A stretch of 64,000 nt of DNA, from contig NZ_FOOA01000009.1 in NCBI RefSeq assembly GCF_900113065.1, positions 105,756-169,755 on the forward strand, given 5' to 3'. Shown here piece by piece: positions 55,356-64,000 of the stretch. The number at the start of each line of letters is the position of its first letter. The first letter of the stretch is position 1. The notes below the pieces were generated by a model. It was given only the letters and a program-made list of their open reading frames with translations, was not told the origin of the DNA and searched no databases. A program made the position numbers and the translations under genes. Source of the stretch: Aureimonas phyllosphaerae. GTDB lineage: Bacteria > Pseudomonadota > Alphaproteobacteria > Rhizobiales > Rhizobiaceae.

Positions 55356-56381
55356 ATGTGTTCGGCGAGCGAGGGCACCGACGGTCTCCGGTTTCCGATC
55401 CTGATCGGCGACATCGGCGGCACCAACGCGCGCTTCGCGCTCCTGCGCGACGCCCGGGCCGAGCCCGAGACCTTCCCGATCGTCCAGACGGCGGACTTTC
55501 CCAACATCGACGACGCCATCCGCGCCGCCGTCTTCGACAACACGGCCGAGCGCCCGGCGACGGCGGTGCTGGCCATCGCTGGCCCGGTCGACGGCGACGA
55601 GATCGACCTCACCAACTGCCCCTGGGTGGTGCGCCCGCGCACGCTGATCGCCGATCTCGGCTTCCAGGAGGTGCTTGTCCTCAACGATTTCGAGGCGCAG
55701 GCGCTCGCCGTCTCGGCGCTGCCCGACAGCGGCCGGCAGGCGATCGGCGGCGGCACGGTGCGCGAGGGCTCAAGCCGCGTCGTGGTCGGCCCCGGCACGG
55801 GGCTTGGCGTCGGCGCGCTCGTCCACGCCCGCGGCATGTGGATCCCCGTGGCGGGAGAGGGCGGCCATGTCGATCTCGGCGCCCGCACGGCGCGCGACCG
55901 CGAGATCTGGCCTCATCTCGAGACCATCGCCGGGCGCATCTCGGGCGAGCAGATCCTGTCGGGCCGCGGCCTCGTCAACCTCTACCGCGCGATCTGCGCG
56001 GCCGACGGGGTCGAGCCGACCCATCCGACGCCCGCCTCCGTGACCGAGGCCGCCCTCAACGGGCGCGACGGGCAGTCGGGCGAGGCGGTGCAGCTTTTCG
56101 CCGAGTATCTTGGACGCCTCGCGGGCGACCTCGCGCTCCTCTTCATGGCGCGCGGCGGCGTCTACATCGCCGGCGGCATCTTCCAGCGCATCATCCCGAT
56201 CGTCCACGCGCCCGAGATGCGCGCCGCCTTCGAGGACAAGGCGCCGCACGAGGCGATGATGCACGACATCCCGCTCTTCGTCATCACGCAGCCGCTCGCC
56301 GCCCATGTCGGGCTCGCCGCCTATGCCCGCAACCCGCAAGCCTATGGTCTCGAGACCGCCGGCCGACGCTGGGTGGGTTGA
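55356..56381 (+). CDS. glk: Glucokinase
   Basis: A 341-residue glucokinase of the bacterial GLK family. It has phosphate-binding [15 protein letters not shown], the sugar-binding region [26 protein letters not shown] and EGGHVDLG. It phosphorylates glucose to glucose 6-phosphate with ATP. The start follows a GGAGGG site. Confidence 0.95.
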   Translation: MCSASEGTDGLRFPILIGDIGGTNARFALLRDARAEPETFPIVQTADFPNIDDAIRAAVFDNTAERPATAVLAIAGPVDGDEIDLTNCPWVVRPRTLIADLGFQEVLVLNDFEAQALAVSALPDSGRQAIGGGTVREGSSRVVVGPGTGLGVGALVHARGMWIPVAGEGGHVDLGARTARDREIWPHLETIAGRISGEQILSGRGLVNLYRAICAADGVEPTHPTPASVTEAALNGRDGQSGEAVQLFAEYLGRLAGDLALLFMARGGVYIAGGIFQRIIPIVHAPEMRAAFEDKAPHEAMMHDIPLFVITQPLAAHVGLAAYARNPQAYGLETAGRRWVG

Positions 56382-56447
56382 GGCAGCCGCAACGCGAGGC
56401 CCCGTAGGCATCCCGCCGTCGACGCGCTATAGAGCCGCCGAACGAGG

Positions 56448-58256
56448 TTGGTGGCGTTGATCGGAACCAAGAAGAGCCTGTCCCTGTCCGACGGGGCCGA
56501 GCGCGGCGAAGCGCTGCGGCTGCTCAGGCGCATCTTCGCCGAGAACGGGCGCGAGCATATCCGCGGCTATGCCTTCGCGAGCGTCTGCCTCGTGCTGGTG
56601 GCGCTCTCGACGGCCTTCCTCGCGTGGATCATGCGCGACGTGATCGACGAGATCTTCGTCGAGGGCAACCGCGCCGTCCTGTTCTCGCTGCCGTTCGCCG
56701 TGTTCCTGTCGTTCCTCGTGCGCGGCCTTGCCTCCTACGGGCAGGGCGTCGTTCTCGCGCGCATCGGCAACGACATCGTGGCGCGCTACCAGCGCCGGCT
56801 GTTCCGGCATCTCACAGAGCTTTCGGTCGACTTCTACGGCGAGAACCGTTCGGCCCAGCTCGCCGCGCGCATCAACCAGAACGTGACGGGCGTGCGCGAG
56901 ACGCTGAACCTCACGGTCACCTCGATCGCGCGCGACCTCCTGACGCTGATCTTCCTGATCGGTGCGATGATCTGGCAGGACTGGGTCCTGTCGCTGATCG
57001 CGCTGACCGCCGGCCCGCCGATCGCGATCATGATCTCGAACCTCTCGCGCAAGCTGCGCAAGGCGACGCGCCAGTCGGTCGATCTCAACGCGCGGGTGCT
57101 GGGCTCCATGCAGGAGACGGCGCAAGGGATCCAGGTCGTGAAGGCCTTCACGATGGAAGAGCTCCTGCGCGAGCGGACCGAAGGTCTGATCCGGCAGGCC
57201 GAGGAGCGCTCCAACCGCATCGCCGTCATCACCGAGCGGTCGGGTCCGGTGACCGAGACCGTCGCGGGCCTTGCGGTCGCCGCCGTGATCGCCTGGTCGG
57301 GCTACCGCTCGATCGTCTATGGCTATTCGCCGGGTGCGATGTTCGCCTTCATTACGGCGCTGCTTCTCGCCTACGATCCCGCCCGGCGCCTCGCGCGGCT
57401 GCAGGTGCAGCTCGAAAAGGCGCTCGTCAACGCGCGCATGATCTACGAGATCCTCGACGAGCCGCCGCGCCAGGCCGATGCGCCGGGCGCGAAGGCGCTC
57501 GTCGTCACGAGCGGCGAGATCGTGTTCGAGGACGTGCGCTTCCGCTATCCCGGCGGCGAGGACGTCCTGCGCGGCATCAGCTTCACCGCGCCGGCCGGCC
57601 GAACGACGGCGCTGGTGGGGGCCTCCGGCGGCGGCAAGTCGACTGTCCTCGCGCTCTTGGAGCGCTTCTACGATCCAGCGGCCGGGCGCATCACGATCGA
57701 CGGGCAGGACATCCGCGCCGTCACCAAGCATTCGCTGCGCACCAGGATCGCCTACGTCCCGCAGCAGCCGGTCCTCTTCGAGGGAACGATCCGCGACAAC
57801 ATCCGTTTCGGTCGCCCGGCGGCCTCCGACGCTGAGGTGGAGGAGGCGGCGCGCCGTGCGCAGGCCGAGGAGTTCATCCTCGCCCAGCCGCTCGGCTACG
57901 AGACGCCGGTCGGCGAGAGCGGCGCGACATTGTCGGGCGGCCAGCGCCAACGCCTGTCGATCGCCCGCGCACTCCTGCGCGACGCCCCGATCCTGGTGCT
58001 GGACGAGGCGACCTCGGCGCTGGATTCGCGCTCCGAGGTGCTGGTTCAGCGGGCGCTGGAGGAGGCGATGCGCGGTCGCACCGTGCTCGTCGTCGCGCAC
58101 CGCCTCTCGACGATCGTCGGAGCCGACCAGATCCTCGTCGTCGATCGCGGCCGCATCGCGGAGGGCGGGACCCATGCCGAGCTGAGCCGCCGGCCGAACG
58201 GATTGTATGCCCGCTTCCACGCGCTCCAGTCGGGCGCGGGCGAGACGGTGGACTGA
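56448..58256 (+). CDS. ABC transporter, fused permease/ATPase (MsbA-like)
   Basis: A 602-residue half-transporter. Six membrane helices (residues 40-300, with [20 protein letters not shown] and [19 protein letters not shown]) precede the ATPase: Walker [10 protein letters not shown], signature LSGGQRQR, Walker [13 protein letters not shown]. The family exports lipids or hydrophobic compounds. No ATG is available: TTG at 56448, GTG at 56451 or TTG at 56457 are possible, with GAGG just upstream. It is followed at 14 bp by dapB. Confidence 0.9.
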   Translation: MVALIGTKKSLSLSDGAERGEALRLLRRIFAENGREHIRGYAFASVCLVLVALSTAFLAWIMRDVIDEIFVEGNRAVLFSLPFAVFLSFLVRGLASYGQGVVLARIGNDIVARYQRRLFRHLTELSVDFYGENRSAQLAARINQNVTGVRETLNLTVTSIARDLLTLIFLIGAMIWQDWVLSLIALTAGPPIAIMISNLSRKLRKATRQSVDLNARVLGSMQETAQGIQVVKAFTMEELLRERTEGLIRQAEERSNRIAVITERSGPVTETVAGLAVAAVIAWSGYRSIVYGYSPGAMFAFITALLLAYDPARRLARLQVQLEKALVNARMIYEILDEPPRQADAPGAKALVVTSGEIVFEDVRFRYPGGEDVLRGISFTAPAGRTTALVGASGGGKSTVLALLERFYDPAAGRITIDGQDIRAVTKHSLRTRIAYVPQQPVLFEGTIRDNIRFGRPAASDAEVEEAARRAQAEEFILAQPLGYETPVGESGATLSGGQRQRLSIARALLRDAPILVLDEATSALDSRSEVLVQRALEEAMRGRTVLVVAHRLSTIVGADQILVVDRGRIAEGGTHAELSRRPNGLYARFHALQSGAGETVD

Positions 58257-58270
58257 AGGGAAGACGGGCG

Positions 58271-59083
58271 ATGGACGCAATGCGGCTGGTGATCCTCGGG
58301 GCGGGCGGGCGCATGGGCCGGACGCTGGTGCGTCTCGCCTCCGAGGCGCCGGAGTTCGCGGTCGCCGCCGCCGTGGAGCGGCCGGGCTCGGCCCATCTCG
58401 GCGACGACGCCGGCACGCTCGCCGGGGTCGCCGCGCTCGGTGTGCCCGTGTCGGACGACCTCGAGGCCGCGCTGCGCGAGGCCGACGGCGTGATCGACTT
58501 CACCGCGCCAGCCGCCAGCGTCGCGCTGGCGCTTCAGACCGCGCGGCGCGGGCTGGTGCACGTCATCGGCACGACGGGCTGCTCGGCCGACGACGATGCG
58601 GCGATCGCGGCGGCGGGTCGCGATGGCGCGCGGATCGTCAAGTCCGGCAACATGAGCCTCGGGGTCAATCTCCTGTCGGTGCTCGTCGAGCAGGCGGCGC
58701 GTGCGCTGGGGCCCGACGCCTTCGATCTCGAGATCCTGGAAATGCACCACCGCCACAAGGTCGACGCGCCCTCCGGCACGGCGCTGCTCCTTGGGCATGC
58801 GGCGGCGGCGGGGCGCGGGATCGATCTCGCCGACCGGTCGGTGCGCGTGCGCGACGGCCATACGGGACCGCGTCCGCAGGGGACAATCGGCTTCGCCACC
58901 CTTCGCGGCGGCTCGGTGGTTGGCGACCACGAGGTGATCCTGGCCGGCGAAGGCGAGCGCATCACGCTAAAGCACCACGCCGAGGACCGGGCGATCTTCG
59001 CGCGCGGGGCGCTGCGCGCCGCGCTCTGGGCGCGAAGCCAGCCGCCGGGCCTCTACTCGATGCGCGACGTCCTCGGTCTCTGA
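58271..59083 (+). CDS. dapB: 4-hydroxy-tetrahydrodipicolinate reductase
   Basis: A 270-residue DapB. The NAD(P)-binding [13 protein letters not shown] and the substrate motif [18 protein letters not shown] are intact. It reduces hydroxy-tetrahydrodipicolinate in lysine and meso-DAP synthesis. It is 14 bp after the ABC transporter gene and 39 bp before gpmA, an order known in Rhizobiales. Confidence 0.96.
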   Translation: MDAMRLVILGAGGRMGRTLVRLASEAPEFAVAAAVERPGSAHLGDDAGTLAGVAALGVPVSDDLEAALREADGVIDFTAPAASVALALQTARRGLVHVIGTTGCSADDDAAIAAAGRDGARIVKSGNMSLGVNLLSVLVEQAARALGPDAFDLEILEMHHRHKVDAPSGTALLLGHAAAAGRGIDLADRSVRVRDGHTGPRPQGTIGFATLRGGSVVGDHEVILAGEGERITLKHHAEDRAIFARGALRAALWARSQPPGLYSMRDVLGL

Positions 59084-59122
59084 TCCTTTTCCTCCGTCCT
59101 CAAGCCAAGGGAGCCAAAGCCC

Positions 59123-59743
59123 ATGTCCCGTACTCTCGTCCTCGTCCGCCACGGGCAGAGCGAATGGAACCTCAAGAACCTCTTCACCGGCTGGCGCGAC
59201 CCGGACCTGACGGAGCTCGGCGTCGAGGAGGCGCGCGCCGCCGGCCGCCGCCTGAAGGATGCGGGCCTGCGCTTCGACGTCGCCTTCACCAGCGTCCTGT
59301 CGCGCGCCCAGCGCACGCTCGCCCTCATCGAAGGTGAGCTCGGGCAGGGCCCGATCGAGACGCATCGCGACCAGGCGCTGAACGAGCGCGACTACGGCGA
59401 CCTGTCGGGCCTGAACAAGGACGACGCCCGCGCCAAGTGGGGCGAGGATCAGGTCCATGTCTGGCGCCGGTCCTACGACGTGCCGCCGCCGGGCGGCGAG
59501 AGCCTGAAGGACACCGGCGCGCGCGTCTGGCCCTACTACATCCATCGCATCCAGCCGAAGGTGCTGTCGGGCGGCACCGTGATCGTCGCCGCCCACGGCA
59601 ACTCGCTGCGCGCCCTCATCATGGCGCTCGACGGGCTGACGGGCGAGGAGATCGTCGCGCAGGAACTCGCGACCGGCGTTCCCATCGTCTACCGCCTCAA
59701 CGCCGATTCATCGGTCGCCTCGAAGGACGTCCTCGCCGGCTGA
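59123..59743 (+). CDS. gpmA: 2,3-bisphosphoglycerate-dependent phosphoglycerate mutase
   Basis: A 206-residue dPGM-type mutase. The phosphohistidine motif is [18 protein letters not shown], with [17 protein letters not shown] and the second active-site region [17 protein letters not shown]. It interconverts 3- and 2-phosphoglycerate. It is slightly shorter than the E. coli enzyme, as usual in alphaproteobacteria. Confidence 0.95.
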   Translation: MSRTLVLVRHGQSEWNLKNLFTGWRDPDLTELGVEEARAAGRRLKDAGLRFDVAFTSVLSRAQRTLALIEGELGQGPIETHRDQALNERDYGDLSGLNKDDARAKWGEDQVHVWRRSYDVPPPGGESLKDTGARVWPYYIHRIQPKVLSGGTVIVAAHGNSLRALIMALDGLTGEEIVAQELATGVPIVYRLNADSSVASKDVLAG

Positions 59744-59756
59744 CCGCCGGCACACG

Positions 59757-59782
59757 GGATCGGCGGCGTCCGCCGCCGATCC
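59757..59782 (+). terminator. Strong hairpin after gpmA
   Basis: GGATCGGCGGCG and CGCCGCCGATCC form a perfect 12-bp inverted repeat around two bases, 13 bp past the gpmA stop. No T run follows, so it is a possible rather than typical terminator. Confidence 0.6.
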
Positions 59783-59903
59783 GCGACATCGAATTGTCCA
59801 TAACGTGACCGGATTTAGTAGATCGTTCCTGTTCCCGACCGTTCGGGGGCTCTAGCTTCAACGCATCGAAGCCCGGGCTCCGGCCGGAAAGGAACCCCCG
59901 CGA

Positions 59904-60917
59904 ATGCGTCTGTCCCTGTCGCTTGGAATTGCCGCCGCCGCCCTGATGGCGCTCAGCCTGCCGGTCTCGGCCCAGACCCTCCTTAACGTCTCCTACGATC
60001 CGACGCGCGAACTCTATCGCGACTTCAACGCCGCCTTCGCCGCCCACCAGAAGGCGGACGGCAAGGACGCCCCGACGGTGCGCATGTCGCACGGTGGCTC
60101 GGGCGCGCAGGCACGCACCGTGATCGACGGCCTCGATGCCGACGTCGTGACGCTCGCCCTCCAGGCCGACATCGACGCCATCGCCAAGGCGACGAAGAAG
60201 ATTCCGGAGAACTGGCGCACGCTGCTGCCGCACAACTCCTCGCCCTACACGTCGACGATCGTGTTCCTGGTGCGCAAGGGGAACCCGAAGGCGATCAACG
60301 ACTGGGGCGACCTCGTGAAGGACGGCGTCCAGGTCATCACGCCGAACCCGAAGACGTCGGGCGGCGCGCGCTGGAACTACCTGGCCGCCTGGGCCTGGGC
60401 GAACAAGCAGTACGGCGGCGACGCCGAGAAGGTGAAGGGCTTCGTCGGCGACGTGTACCGCCACGTCCCGGTGCTCGACACCGGCGCGCGCGGCTCGACC
60501 ACGACCTTCGTCCAGCGCGGCATCGGCGATGTGCTGCTCGCCTGGGAGAACGAGGCGTTCCTGGCGCTCGAGGAGCTCGGTCCCGACCAGTTCGAGATCA
60601 AGGTGCCTTCGATCTCCATTCTCGCCGAGCCGCCGGTGGCGCTCGTGCCGGGCAACACCGACACCAAGGGCACGACCGAGGTGGCCAAGGCCTATCTCGA
60701 CTATCTCTATTCGCCGGAGGGCCAGACCATCTCGGCCAAGCACTACTACCGCCCGTCGGAGCCCGAGAAGGTCACCGACAAGGCGCTTCTGGAGCGGTTC
60801 CCCCAGATCGATCTCGTTAAGATCGACGACGCCCAGTTCGGTGGCTGGGCGAAGGTCCAGCCCGAGCACTTCGGCGACGGCGGCATCTTCGACCAGATCT
60901 ACAAGCCCGCCAACTGA
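59904..60917 (+). CDS. sbp: Sulfate ABC transporter substrate-binding protein
   Basis: A 337-residue sulfate-binding protein. The signal peptide [24 protein letters not shown] is followed by [21 protein letters not shown], the [16 protein letters not shown] ligand-binding loop, and [14 protein letters not shown]. It binds periplasmic sulfate for the CysTWA importer encoded immediately downstream. It is separated from cysT by 220 bp containing a large hairpin. Confidence 0.95.
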   Translation: MRLSLSLGIAAAALMALSLPVSAQTLLNVSYDPTRELYRDFNAAFAAHQKADGKDAPTVRMSHGGSGAQARTVIDGLDADVVTLALQADIDAIAKATKKIPENWRTLLPHNSSPYTSTIVFLVRKGNPKAINDWGDLVKDGVQVITPNPKTSGGARWNYLAAWAWANKQYGGDAEKVKGFVGDVYRHVPVLDTGARGSTTTFVQRGIGDVLLAWENEAFLALEELGPDQFEIKVPSISILAEPPVALVPGNTDTKGTTEVAKAYLDYLYSPEGQTISAKHYYRPSEPEKVTDKALLERFPQIDLVKIDDAQFGGWAKVQPEHFGDGGIFDQIYKPAN

Positions 60918-61043
60918 GTTACGCGAGGCCCTTAAGCCCGAGTGCCTACGATCCCCGGCGCCTCGGGCATCCTCCCGACCCGATGCGCTCCCCGGTCCCG
61001 CCGCTCCCATCGGCGGGGCCGTCCTCGTGCCGCCGGATGATCG

Positions 61044-61089
61044 GCGCGGCAAGCCGGCGGTATCGCCGCGCGGCTTGCCGCGCTATTTT
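61044..61089 (+). terminator. Intra-operon hairpin between sbp and cysT
   Basis: GCGCGGCAAGCC (61044-61055) and GGCTTGCCGCGC (61072-61083) form a perfect 12-bp stem, followed by TATTTT. It looks like a partial terminator or mRNA-stabilising element that would leave more binding-protein than permease transcript. Confidence 0.75.
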
Positions 61090-61137
61090 GCCACCCAAGC
61101 GCCCACCACCTTCAGCCGACGTCTCGTCAGGAACCGC

Positions 61138-62031
61138 ATGGCTTCGACAACCGCCGATCGCCCGGCCTTTCATTTCCGCCAACCGAGTGTCGTACCGGGC
61201 TTTGGCCTGTCGCTCGGAGTGACGCTGGCCTATCTCAGCCTGATCGTGCTTCTGCCGTTGTCGGCCTTGGCGGTGCGTGCGGCAGGGCTCGGGCTTTCCG
61301 ATTTCCTGGCGCTGGCCGGCGACCGGCGCGTCGTCTCGGCGCTGACCCTGTCGTTCGGCGCCTCGCTGGTCTCGGCCGTCGTCAACGCCGTGTTCGGCCT
61401 GCTGCTGGCCTGGGTGCTCGTGCGCTACCGCTTCCCCGGCAAGCGGCTGGTGGACGCGGCGATCGACCTGCCCTTCGCGCTGCCGACCGCCGTCGCCGGC
61501 ATCGCGCTGACCTCGCTCTACGCGCCGAACGGCTGGGTCGGGCGGCTGTTCGCGCCGGGCGGCCTCTTCGCGCCGCTGTTCGGCGAGGGGGGGCTTCGCA
61601 TCGCCTATTCGCCGCTCGGCGTCATCGTGGCGCTGACCTTCGTGTCGCTGCCCTTCGTCGTGCGCACCGTGCAGCCGGTGCTGGAGGAGATGGACGGGGA
61701 GCTCGAGCAGGCCGCCGCGACGCTGGGCGCGGGCCGCCTCCAGACCGTGTTCCGCGTCGTGCTGCCGACGATCACGCCGGCGCTCCTCACCGGCTTTGCG
61801 CTCGCGCTCGCGCGCTCCATCGGCGAATACGGCTCGGTGATCTTCATCGCCGGCAACATCCCCTACGTGTCGGAGATCGCGCCGCTTCTGATCGTGATCC
61901 GGCTGGAGGAGTTCAACTATGCCGGCGCGACCGCGGTCGCCGCGCTGATGCTGGTCATCTCCTTTGCGATCCTGCTTGCGATCAACGTCATCCAGACCTG
62001 GAGCCGCCGGAGGTATGGCCTTGGCGCTTGA
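61138..62031 (+). CDS. cysT: Sulfate ABC transporter permease CysT
   Basis: A 297-residue permease with six helices. The EAA-type loop is [28 protein letters not shown], and CysT-like [27 protein letters not shown] is present. The ATG follows an AGGA site. Its 3' end overlaps cysW by 17 bp. Confidence 0.95.
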   Translation: MASTTADRPAFHFRQPSVVPGFGLSLGVTLAYLSLIVLLPLSALAVRAAGLGLSDFLALAGDRRVVSALTLSFGASLVSAVVNAVFGLLLAWVLVRYRFPGKRLVDAAIDLPFALPTAVAGIALTSLYAPNGWVGRLFAPGGLFAPLFGEGGLRIAYSPLGVIVALTFVSLPFVVRTVQPVLEEMDGELEQAAATLGAGRLQTVFRVVLPTITPALLTGFALALARSIGEYGSVIFIAGNIPYVSEIAPLLIVIRLEEFNYAGATAVAALMLVISFAILLAINVIQTWSRRRYGLGA

Positions 62032-62920
62032 TACGACCCTTGCGGCCGCGCCCGGCGTGGAAGCCCTGCGCCCGCGCCGACCCTCGCCGACCGACGAGAG
62101 CCCGGCGGTGAAGTGGACGCTGATCGCGGTGGCCATGCTGTTCCTGGCGCTGGTCCTCTTCCTGCCGCTCGTCGCCGTGTTCGTCGAGGCGCTGCGCGGG
62201 GGCGTCGACGCCTTCGCCCAAGCCGTCACCGACCCGGACGCGCTCGCCGCGATCCGGCTGACGCTGACCGTCGCGGCGATCGCGGTGCCGGTGAACCTCG
62301 TCTTTGGCCTGTGCGCCGCCTGGGCGATCGCCAAGTTCGAGTTCCGCGGCAAGACGCTGCTGACCACCTTGATCGACCTGCCCTTCTCGGTCTCGCCGGT
62401 GATCGCGGGCCTCGTCTTCGTGCTCCTGTTCGGCGCGCAGGGCTATTTCCACTGGATGGTGCAGGCGACCGGCATTCCGATCGTCTTCGCGCTGCCGGGC
62501 ATCGTGCTCGCCACCGTGTTCGTCACGCTCCCCTTCGTCGCGCGCGAGTTGATCCCGCTGATGCAGGAACAGGGGACGGGCGACGAGGAGGCGGCGATCT
62601 CGCTGGGCGCCGGCGGCTGGCAGACCTTCCGGCGCGTGACGCTGCCGAACGTGAAGTGGGCGCTCCTCTACGGCGTGCTCCTTTGCAACGCGCGCGCCAT
62701 GGGCGAGTTCGGGGCGGTGGCGGTGATCTCCGGCAAGATCCGGGGCGAGACCAACACGATGCCGCTCCATGTCGAGATCCTCTACAACGAGTACGCCTTC
62801 TCGGCGGCCTTCGCCGTGGCGACGCTGCTCGCCATGCTGGCGCTCATCACGCTCTGCCTCAAGACCTTCCTCGAATGGCGCTATGCCGGCGACATCAAGG
62901 CCAGCCGCGGCGGCCACTGA
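62015..62920 (+). CDS. cysW: Sulfate ABC transporter permease CysW
   Basis: A 301-residue permease paralogous to CysT. The EAA loop is [30 protein letters not shown], and [31 protein letters not shown] is the CysW hallmark. It starts inside the cysT end, 17 bp of overlap, with GGAGGT just before the ATG. Confidence 0.95.
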   Translation: MALALDTTLAAAPGVEALRPRRPSPTDESPAVKWTLIAVAMLFLALVLFLPLVAVFVEALRGGVDAFAQAVTDPDALAAIRLTLTVAAIAVPVNLVFGLCAAWAIAKFEFRGKTLLTTLIDLPFSVSPVIAGLVFVLLFGAQGYFHWMVQATGIPIVFALPGIVLATVFVTLPFVARELIPLMQEQGTGDEEAAISLGAGGWQTFRRVTLPNVKWALLYGVLLCNARAMGEFGAVAVISGKIRGETNTMPLHVEILYNEYAFSAAFAVATLLAMLALITLCLKTFLEWRYAGDIKASRGGH

Positions 62921-62938
62921 CATGACGGGTTCTCACTG

Positions 62939-63967
<1,029 letters not shown>

Positions 63968-64000
63968 GCCGGAAGCGGCGCGACATCGCGCCGCCTGCCG

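Overview
The window is a contiguous, very GC-rich, densely coded stretch of bacterial chromosome. Gene content and order (comF-grxC-nitrilase-DUF1178, ubiG/lysC, ptsP-prfA-prmC-DUF4167, infA-maf-yacG, sitABCD, a class I lysyl-tRNA synthetase, a BTLCP transglutaminase-like protein) point to an alphaproteobacterium of the order Hyphomicrobiales (Rhizobiales). The Aurantimonadaceae are a reasonable guess, but that rests on gene content only. I see no rRNA, tRNA, insertion sequence, prophage or CRISPR array.

Left part (1-14.3 kb): a small Flp pilin; a methyltransferase; comF, grxC, a nitrilase-family hydrolase, DUF1178 and two tandem DUF1289 proteins; a dps gene with two Irr/Fur-type operator-like palindromes; ubiG divergent from lysC; then ptsP, prfA, prmC and a disordered DUF4167 protein.

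Accessory island (14.3-22.9 kb): a small unknown protein, 1.29 kb without a convincing gene, a 1134-residue RTX-type secreted protein with an unusual long/short repeat alternation, a DUF2188 protein, a membrane glycosyltransferase with a GspE/MshE-type N-terminal domain, and a periplasmic binding protein. TTGCA-centred inverted repeats lie upstream of both the small unknown gene and the RTX gene. This is the least ordinary part of the window.

Middle (22.9-40.2 kb): lysK, a probably inactive nuclease-like exported protein, a trehalose-synthase-like GH13 enzyme, a Mn/Fe sitABCD operon with a Mur-box-like dyad, a LacI regulator with an SDR-FAH pair resembling the end of the non-phosphorylative deoxy-sugar acid pathway, a Zn alcohol dehydrogenase, a glutathionyl-hydroquinone reductase abutting a VOC protein, a ribB with a degenerate ribA half, queF and terC.

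Right part (40.3-64 kb): yacG, maf, infA, murA, a 52-residue membrane protein, a BTLCP protein and a hydrolase on the minus strand. These are followed by plus-strand infC (ATT start), rpmI, rplT, pheS, pheT, an oxidoreductase, mepA, glk, an MsbA-like ABC exporter, dapB, gpmA, and a sulfate ABC operon (binding protein, cysT, cysW, cysA) running to the right edge. Several core clusters carry extra genes: a PAS-like protein lies between infC and rpmI, and a glycosyltransferase plus a membrane protein lie between pheS and pheT.
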